DNA of 12,511 bases from the NCBI GenBank assembly GCA_044356745.1, contig JBIKVP010000060.1:1-12511 (forward strand), written 5' to 3'. Position 1 is the first letter of the stretch. Every line of letters begins with the position of its first letter. This document shows, in pieces, positions 7,689 to 12,511 of this stretch. The DNA comes from JBIKVP01 sp044356745. Lineage in GTDB: Bacteria; Pseudomonadota; Alphaproteobacteria; Rhizobiales; Beijerinckiaceae. A model generated the notes under the pieces. The model worked only from the letters and a program-made list of their open reading frames with translations, had not been told where the DNA came from and searched no databases. A program made the translations under genes and the position numbers.

Positions 7689-8828
7689 ATGCCCACTGGA
7701 TTTTTACCCCCGACATGCGCGCCAGCAACCTCTCAAGATGGTGTGCGCCTTGTGCTGCGTGGGCAATGGACATCTGAATACGCCCCAGAGCTTGAACAAT
7801 TTGTCAGCGACATTAACAAAGATGTGAGCAGCCATCGCGTCATCTTTGACTTAAGCGATTTAGAGCGTCTTGATACGCTTGGTGCGTGGCTTCTTGATCG
7901 CACACGCTTTGAATTAGGGGAAAAAGGATTTAAAGCCGATTTTGTCGGCGCGTCCCATGAGCATCGTATTTTGCTTGATGAAGTGGCTTATCGTGGCTTT
8001 CAAGAACCTGAAAAAGTGCCGCGTTCAAGCTTTATGGACTTTCTGGTTGATGTCGGCGGCACGGTTGCGGAAGCTGGTCGTGATTTTGCCAACGGCACAG
8101 TCTTTTTAGGCGAGGTTGTTGGGGGTATTATACGTGCTGCTGTTCAACCACACCGTTTTCGTGGTTCGTCGCTGGTGCATCATATGGAGCAAATCGCGTT
8201 TCGTGGCTTGCCGATTATTGCACTGATCTCATTTCTGGTTGGCTGTATTGTTGCGCAGCAAGGCATTTTCCAGCTTCAACGTTTTGGTGCTACGCCCTTT
8301 GTTGTGAATATGATAGGTGTTTTATCGCTGCGTGAACTTGGTGTTTTGCTCACCTCTATTATGGTCGCTGGGCGATCTGGCTCTGCTTTTACCGCTGAAA
8401 TTGGCTCGATGAAGATGCGCGAAGAGGTTGATGCTTTGCGTGTCATGGGTCTTAATCCGATTGATGTTTTGATTGTACCGCGTATCCTTGCTCTGATCAT
8501 CAGCTTGCCAATCTTAACGTTTTTAGCGTCTATTTCAGCGATTTTTGGCGGTATGCTGGTGTCGTGGCTTTATGGCGATGTCAGCCCCGATGTGTTTTTG
8601 TCACGGCTTCAGACAGCGGTTGATGTCAATACGTTCTGGGCTGGGATTATCAAAGCCCCCTTCATGGCGCTGGTGATTGGCTTGATTGCATCCCTCGAAG
8701 GACTTGCCGTTAAAGGCTCTGCGGAATCGCTTGGAAGACAAGTGACATCCTCCGTTGTAAAATCTATTTTTATGGTCATTGTTCTTGATGGCTTTTTCGC
8801 CATCTTCTTTGCCGCAATTAAGTTTTAA
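7689..8828 (+). CDS. mlaE: STAS-MlaE fusion, permease of lipid-transport ABC transporter
   Basis: This is the inner-membrane permease of a Mla-type lipid transporter, which moves phospholipid or related lipid between the inner membrane and the periplasmic MCE protein. It has 379 residues. An N-terminal STAS domain (about 15-110) contains the strand-helix FDLSDLERLDTLG. Its Thr63 falls where MlaB of E. coli has its functional threonine. The MlaE permease core spans about 160-379 with several hydrophobic helices. It carries the family landmarks RELG (215-218), MVAGRSGSAFTAEIG (225-239) and MKMREEVDALRVMG (241-254). E. coli encodes the STAS part separately as MlaB; the fused form is common in alphaproteobacteria. 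The ATG at 7689 lacks a clear ribosome binding site, but no earlier in-frame start fits. It begins a four-gene operon and ends 11 bases before mlaF. Confidence 0.93.
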   Translation: MPTGFLPPTCAPATSQDGVRLVLRGQWTSEYAPELEQFVSDINKDVSSHRVIFDLSDLERLDTLGAWLLDRTRFELGEKGFKADFVGASHEHRILLDEVAYRGFQEPEKVPRSSFMDFLVDVGGTVAEAGRDFANGTVFLGEVVGGIIRAAVQPHRFRGSSLVHHMEQIAFRGLPIIALISFLVGCIVAQQGIFQLQRFGATPFVVNMIGVLSLRELGVLLTSIMVAGRSGSAFTAEIGSMKMREEVDALRVMGLNPIDVLIVPRILALIISLPILTFLASISAIFGGMLVSWLYGDVSPDVFLSRLQTAVDVNTFWAGIIKAPFMALVIGLIASLEGLAVKGSAESLGRQVTSSVVKSIFMVIVLDGFFAIFFAAIKF

Positions 8829-8839
8829 TGTGATTATTG

Positions 8840-9640
8840 ATGACACCAATTTCCACCCGCCCCATGCCATTCACCTCTTCCCGTGAGAGCGTGATCAGCG
8901 TGCGTGGGCTTGAAGTTGGGTTTGGCGAGAAAGTTATTCTGAAAGACCTTGATCTTGACGTTTATCGCGGTGAGATTTTAGGATTTGTGGGCGCATCGGG
9001 TACAGGTAAATCCGTCCTTGCGCGTACTATCTTAGGGCTCATTCCCAAACAGGGCGGAACGATTGATGTTTTTGGCGAGGATCTTGATGAATTATCGCCC
9101 GCTGGTCGCAAAGCGATAGAGCGGCGCTGGGGCGTATTGTTTCAACACGGCGCCTTATTCTCATCCCTCACGGTTAAACAGAACGTGCAAGTGCCGATGC
9201 GAGAATATCTCAATCTCTCTGAGCGCTTGATGGATGAGCTTGCACTTTTAAAGATCGAAATGGTGGGTCTCAAACCTGATGCAGCGGATAAGTTTCCCTC
9301 TGATTTATCAGGCGGGATGATCAAACGCGCAGCGCTTGCCCGTGCGCTCGCGCTTGATCCTGAAATCGTATTTCTTGATGAGCCAACGTCAGGGCTTGAT
9401 CCTATTGGCGCGGGTGAATTTGATGATTTGATTGCAACATTACAAAAAACATTAGGCTTAACGGTCTTTATGGTGACACACGATCTGGATAGCTTACACT
9501 CCGTGTGCAACCGAATCGCAGCGTTGGGGGACGGCAAAATTCTCGCCCAAGGGCCTATTGAGACGATGCTGACATCTGATCATCCGTGGCTCAAAGCCTA
9601 TTTCAGAGGCAAGAGGGCACGGGCAGCTTTTCAAAAGTAG
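8840..9640 (+). CDS. mlaF: MlaF, ATPase of lipid-transport ABC transporter
   Basis: This is the cytoplasmic ATP-hydrolysing subunit that drives the MlaE permease. It has 266 residues, the usual length. The Walker A motif GASGTGKS is at 51-58, the Q-loop at Gln102, the signature LSGGM at 156-160, Walker B IVFLDEP at 176-182 with Glu181, the D-loop SGLDP next to it, and the switch His214. The signature LSGGM followed by IKRAALARA is characteristic of the MlaF group rather than of amino-acid importers. The ATG at 8840 lies 11 bases after the mlaE stop, without an obvious ribosome binding site; a TTG just before it would add one residue. Translation may depend on coupling to mlaE. Confidence 0.95.
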   Translation: MTPISTRPMPFTSSRESVISVRGLEVGFGEKVILKDLDLDVYRGEILGFVGASGTGKSVLARTILGLIPKQGGTIDVFGEDLDELSPAGRKAIERRWGVLFQHGALFSSLTVKQNVQVPMREYLNLSERLMDELALLKIEMVGLKPDAADKFPSDLSGGMIKRAALARALALDPEIVFLDEPTSGLDPIGAGEFDDLIATLQKTLGLTVFMVTHDLDSLHSVCNRIAALGDGKILAQGPIETMLTSDHPWLKAYFRGKRARAAFQK

Positions 9641-9685
9641 CGTTTTAAAATTTAAACAGGTGCAAAAAGGGACGATCTGAGATTC

Positions 9686-11014
9686 ATGGAAACAAGGGCT
9701 AATTACGCTTTGATCGGATTATTCACGCTTGCAACACTCGCTGCTGCATTCGGTTTTATCTATTGGCTGGCTGGGCGTGATGGTAGCTCAAGGGGAGAGC
9801 CTATCCGGATTGTATTTTCAGGCTCAGTTCAGGGTCTTAGCCGTGGCTCAAACGTGCTTTTCAACGGTATCAGAGTAGGTGAGGTCACCGACATTCGCTT
9901 ACTACCTGATGATCCTAAGCGTGTTGTTGCAACTGTTGATGTTGATAAAGCCACCCCTATTAAAGCCGATACGCGCGCACGTCTTGAATTTCAGGGTTTA
10001 ACAGGTGTTGCATCTATCGGTTTATCAGGTGGTGACGCGGATGCCACGGAGCTCAAGCCCGCACCGGGTCAGCCTCTTGCAGTGATTTATGCGGAGCGTT
10101 CAGACTTTCAGGATATTTTGGAGACGGTGCGTGATCTTTCGCGCAAAGTTGATGATACGCTCACACGGGTTAATCGTGTTGTTGAAGAAGCAGAAGGCCC
10201 TATCACACGTACAGTGCGCAACGTGGAAAAGTTTTCGCAAGCCCTTGAACAAAATTCTGGGGGCGTTGCAACCTTCATGACAAATGTTGGTTCAGCAGCG
10301 GAAAAAATTGGCCCACTTGCAACACGTTTAGAAACAGCGACCGCCACCGCCGAAAATCTTCTTAAAGCAGTTGATCCAGAGCGCGTGTCACGCATTGTTG
10401 CGAACACCGAAAATTTCACGAAGTCCTTGGGTGATAATCGCGAAGAGATTGATAAAATTTTTAAAGATGCCGCTATTTTGACACGTCAACTTAATCTGAC
10501 AACAACACGCCTTGATAGCGTGCTCATGGATGTTGGGAATGTTGTGCGCGTGGTTGATCCACAAAAGGTCTCTCGCACCCTTGAGTCGGTGGATAAATTC
10601 TCAGCAGCACTTGATCGCAATGCGCCGCGCGTCGATCAGATTATGGCGGATGCTTCCTCTATCACCTCAAAGTTCAATGCCTCCGCAGATCGTATTGATG
10701 GTGTTTTAAAATCGGTAGAAGCGTTTTTTGGCTCTGCCAGTGGTGAAGAAGGACGCTCAACGTTTGCAAGCATCGGTGAAGCTGCACGCTCAATCCGCAC
10801 ACTTGCTGACAATCTGGATCGCCGCACGGCAGACATCACTTTAGGGATAAACCGCTTTACGAGTTCAGGTTTTCGCGAATATGAAGTGTTGGCCAGTGAG
10901 GGGCGTAAAGCCATTCAGGATGTCAATCGCACCTTGCGATCTTTGGAGCGCAACCCGCAACAGTTGATTTTCGGCGGCAAACCTCCCATTCCCGAATATA
11001 AGGGACAACGGTGA
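9686..11014 (+). CDS. mlaD: MlaD, MCE-domain protein with long helical tail
   Basis: This is the substrate-binding MCE subunit of the lipid transporter, anchored in the inner membrane with its body in the periplasm. It has 442 residues, against about 183 for E. coli MlaD. One membrane helix lies at about 8-29 and a single MCE domain at about 38-117 (VQGLSRGSNVLFNGIRVG then GLTGVASIGLSGG). A long helical region at about 140-425 follows, ending in GGKPPIPEY. Within the helical part, two units starting VDPERVSR (229) and VDPQKVSR (290) repeat with a 61-residue period, each including an N-rich turn and an R-hD-x-VL segment. Long tails are common in alphaproteobacterial MlaD. In mycobacterial Mce and PqiB proteins, helical tails form a needle across the periplasm, so a similar role is inferred. 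The lipoprotein gene follows four bases after its stop. Confidence 0.93.
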   Translation: METRANYALIGLFTLATLAAAFGFIYWLAGRDGSSRGEPIRIVFSGSVQGLSRGSNVLFNGIRVGEVTDIRLLPDDPKRVVATVDVDKATPIKADTRARLEFQGLTGVASIGLSGGDADATELKPAPGQPLAVIYAERSDFQDILETVRDLSRKVDDTLTRVNRVVEEAEGPITRTVRNVEKFSQALEQNSGGVATFMTNVGSAAEKIGPLATRLETATATAENLLKAVDPERVSRIVANTENFTKSLGDNREEIDKIFKDAAILTRQLNLTTTRLDSVLMDVGNVVRVVDPQKVSRTLESVDKFSAALDRNAPRVDQIMADASSITSKFNASADRIDGVLKSVEAFFGSASGEEGRSTFASIGEAARSIRTLADNLDRRTADITLGINRFTSSGFREYEVLASEGRKAIQDVNRTLRSLERNPQQLIFGGKPPIPEYKGQR

Positions 11015-11018
11015 TATA

Positions 11019-11615
11019 ATGAAACACATGATGACAAACCTTTCTCACCGCACCTTTTCAAAAGCTGTCCTTTTTGTTGGTTTGAGCTTACTCACGGCAT
11101 GTGCTTCAACGCCAGCGCCGACAACATTTGATTTAAGTGCAGCAAAACTTCAAAGCGTGTCTAACAAATCACTGCGTCAGCTTGCCATTAATGAGCCCGT
11201 TACCGTGCAAGCGCTTGATTCTGATCGCATTATTATCAAAGATACAGCGGGCAGCATTAGTTTTTTACCCAATGGCCAGTGGGCGGATCGCTTGCCACGA
11301 TTGGTTCAAGCACGTGTGATTCAAACGTTTGAGAATGCTTCTTACATTGGCCGCGTTAATCGCCCTGGGGATCGGATTGTTTCGGATCATCAGCTCAACA
11401 TTGAGATTCGCGATTTCCAGATTGATTCAGGAACCGGTGAAGCTGTGGTCAGTTTGTCGGTTAAGCTCATCAATGATCGCACAGGACGCGTGATGTCAGC
11501 GCGACTATTTAGCGCGCGTGTGCCTGCATCTGCCATTGAAGCAGCGACTGCCGCCCCTGCCCTTGATCAGGCGCTTTCTCAAGTCATGAGCGAGATTGTG
11601 CGCTGGGTGCGATAA
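11019..11615 (+). CDS. ABC-type transport auxiliary lipoprotein (PqiC-like)
   Basis: This is a small lipoprotein of the ABC transport auxiliary family (ABC_trans_aux, PqiC-like), probably outer-membrane-anchored and serving the MCE transporter encoded just upstream. It has 198 residues. A positively charged start and a hydrophobic stretch (about 15-25) lead to the lipobox LTAC, with Cys28 as the lipidated residue. Ala-Ser follow it, with no Asp at +2, which fits outer-membrane sorting. The mature part begins with the family-like TFDLSAA segment and ends in an amphipathic helix, QALSQVMSEIVRWV. The ATG at 11019 is four bases after the mlaD stop; ATGs at 11028 and 11031 are alternatives that leave the lipobox intact. 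MCE operons often encode such a lipoprotein. The mla genes mlaC and mlaA are not in this window. Confidence 0.88.
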   Translation: MKHMMTNLSHRTFSKAVLFVGLSLLTACASTPAPTTFDLSAAKLQSVSNKSLRQLAINEPVTVQALDSDRIIIKDTAGSISFLPNGQWADRLPRLVQARVIQTFENASYIGRVNRPGDRIVSDHQLNIEIRDFQIDSGTGEAVVSLSVKLINDRTGRVMSARLFSARVPASAIEAATAAPALDQALSQVMSEIVRWVR

Positions 11616-11629
11616 AAATGATTACGCAC

Positions 11630-12370
11630 TTATGGCGGGGATTTCCCCCGCGCTTCATTTGATAATCCGTAATGATTTGCAAGCCGCGTGAGCGCCATGG
11701 CGACAATAACTTTTGCAGAACGTGGCGGCCAACCGTGTTCTAATTCAATTATTTTCAAGCTTTTGAGAAATCCGCACACATCCATCAGTAAACCTGAAAC
11801 GTCATTGCCAACCGCTTCAAGCGCTTTATTCACGCGTGCGCGTGCCGCAATCACCACCTCGTTCATCATAAGGCCATCGCGTGATCCTGAGGCACTGGTT
11901 TGTACGCTTGCACGGCTCCAGTCGACGCCCATATGAGGCATCAAGCTTGCGTGTTCCATATCCCTGCGTAAACGCTCACCTGCCATGAATTGTGCTGCAC
12001 TAATCATGCGCTCGCCATTTTTCGTTTTACGCCGATAAAGCCATGCAAGAGGACTTTCCAGTGTATTCAAATTGACAACCTGTGCACCTGTATCTGTTTC
12101 AATCCGCGTTTCTTCTATGATGCGATGTTGCCGCGCGAAGGGAGTCATCTTGTCATGGTGGGGTGGAGGCATTTTGTCATCACCACGCGTCTTATAATCA
12201 TCATGACGCATGAGATGAGAACGCCCTGAACCTGTTAGTTTAATAAAATGACCCTGCGCTTGCTTTACCGTTAAGGCCAGATCCTCGCGTAAAAGTGCTT
12301 TAAGCGTATCAAAGAGAAATAAACCTGCACTCAAGGTAATTCCATTTTTCTGCTGCATCAGGCATATCAT
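11630..12370 (-). CDS. DUF6456 domain protein with winged-helix-like N-terminus
   Basis: This is a 246-residue protein of unknown function, found widely in alphaproteobacteria. The DUF6456 domain covers about 98-237. It shows ESPLAWLYRRK (105-115), ISAAQFMAGERLRRD (123-137), an A-R-x-R-V-x-x-A-L-x-x-V-G helix (177-188), LLMDVCGFL (194-202) and GWPPRSAKV followed by LANHYGL. The first 55 residues resemble a winged-helix end (helix, then an F-I-K-L-T-G-S-G-R turn). A DNA-binding role is therefore plausible but not shown. A His/Pro/Lys-rich linker lies at about 60-80. The frame opens at a GTG at 12427, but the ATG at 12370 has an excellent GAGGAG five bases upstream and is chosen. The gene converges on the lipoprotein gene with only 14 bases between the stops. 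Confidence 0.88.
   Translation of the reverse strand: MICLMQQKNGITLSAGLFLFDTLKALLREDLALTVKQAQGHFIKLTGSGRSHLMRHDDYKTRGDDKMPPPHHDKMTPFARQHRIIEETRIETDTGAQVVNLNTLESPLAWLYRRKTKNGERMISAAQFMAGERLRRDMEHASLMPHMGVDWSRASVQTSASGSRDGLMMNEVVIAARARVNKALEAVGNDVSGLLMDVCGFLKSLKIIELEHGWPPRSAKVIVAMALTRLANHYGLSNEARGKSPP
11635..11651. terminator. Weak hairpin at the convergent gene ends
   Basis: GCGGGG (11635-11640) and CCCCGC (11646-11651) form a six-base GC stem around a five-base loop, inside the last codons of the DUF6456 gene and just past the lipoprotein stop. Neither strand has a T-run directly after it, so it may only contribute weakly to ending transcription from either side. Confidence 0.3.
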
Positions 12371-12375
12371 TTTGG

Positions 12376-12381
12376 CTCCTC
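12376..12381 (-). promoter_or_regulatory. Strong ribosome binding site for the DUF6456 gene
   Basis: GAGGAG on the minus strand sits five bases before the ATG at 12370. It decides against the earlier GTG at 12427. Confidence 0.7.
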
Positions 12382-12423
12382 GGCTTTGACTGATTTTATC
12401 ATTCGTCTCGCCATCTATACCCC

Positions 12424-12510
12424 TCACATTTGAAGAGTTGGTGTCTGAAGTATTTTGAAGTTATCGGATAGGCGGTCAACCCATAATCGTGCTTTTTGCG
12501 GAAAAGTGGT
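12424..12510 (-). CDS. Possible 3' end of an upstream minus-strand gene (partial)
   Basis: At the right edge a minus-strand frame stays open from the window boundary for 28 codons and ends in TGA at 12424-12426, 53 bases before the DUF6456 start. Its residues (for example ARLWVDRLSDNFKILQ) look protein-like, but the stretch is too short to identify. If real, the DUF6456 gene may be second in an operon. If not, this stretch holds the DUF6456 promoter, for which a TTGACC with a weak AT-rich -10 can be seen. Confidence 0.3.
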   Translation of the reverse strand, partial: TTFPQKARLWVDRLSDNFKILQTPTLQM

Positions 12511-12511
12511 A

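Noticed and set aside
7484..7827. Small open frames crossing the mccB-mlaE intergenic region (70 residues minus, 87 residues plus)
   Set aside because: They overlap the promoter region or the mlaE start, are biased in composition (Cys, Lys, Asn) and have no family resemblance.
9142..9537. 131-residue open frame opposite mlaF
   Set aside because: It lies wholly antisense to a clearly coding ABC ATPase and has Ser/Arg-rich composition typical of a shadow frame.
9642..9657. AT-rich near-palindrome between mlaF and mlaD
   Set aside because: It has only A/T pairs except at the ends, no T-run terminator, and sits within an operon. It is probably chance.

Overview
The window looks like chromosomal DNA of an alphaproteobacterium. 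Three things point there. The rightmost gene carries the DUF6456 domain, which is essentially alphaproteobacterial. The lipid-transport permease has a STAS domain fused to an MlaE core. Its partner MlaD carries the long helical tail and the Gly-Gly-Lys-Pro / Pro-Glu-Tyr ending usual in that class. Base composition is about 50% GC in most genes, judged by hand counts of single lines. The genus cannot be named from this sequence.

Layout, left to right. (1) Positions 1-3775, plus strand: one very large gene of about 1254 residues, possibly beginning left of the window. It has a Ser/Ala/Gly-rich N-terminus, an alpha-helical and hydrophobic middle, and an AT-rich second half. The C-terminal region reads as a JAB/MPN (JAMM) metallopeptidase-like domain, followed by a single C-terminal membrane segment. 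It is the most unusual object here and a candidate secreted effector or polymorphic-toxin-like protein. (2) Positions 3845-7424, minus strand: mccB then mccA, the carboxyltransferase and biotin-carrying subunits of 3-methylcrotonyl-CoA carboxylase (leucine breakdown). They are tightly coupled, with a probable Rho-independent terminator after mccA. (3) Positions 7425-7688: a divergent promoter region. (4) Positions 7689-11615, plus strand: an operon of STAS-MlaE permease, MlaF ATPase, MlaD MCE protein and a PqiC-like auxiliary lipoprotein. This is a phospholipid/lipid ABC transporter linking the inner and outer membranes. (5) Positions 11630-12370, minus strand: a winged-helix-like/DUF6456 protein converging on the lipoprotein gene. 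A possible 3' end of another minus-strand gene lies at the right edge.

The metabolic and lipid-transport genes are ordinary housekeeping. The large first gene stands apart in composition, architecture and likely role. A JAMM fold combined with a tail-anchor-like C-terminus would fit action on a host ubiquitin-type conjugate, but that is inference. No RNA genes, insertion sequences, CRISPR arrays or attachment sites were seen.
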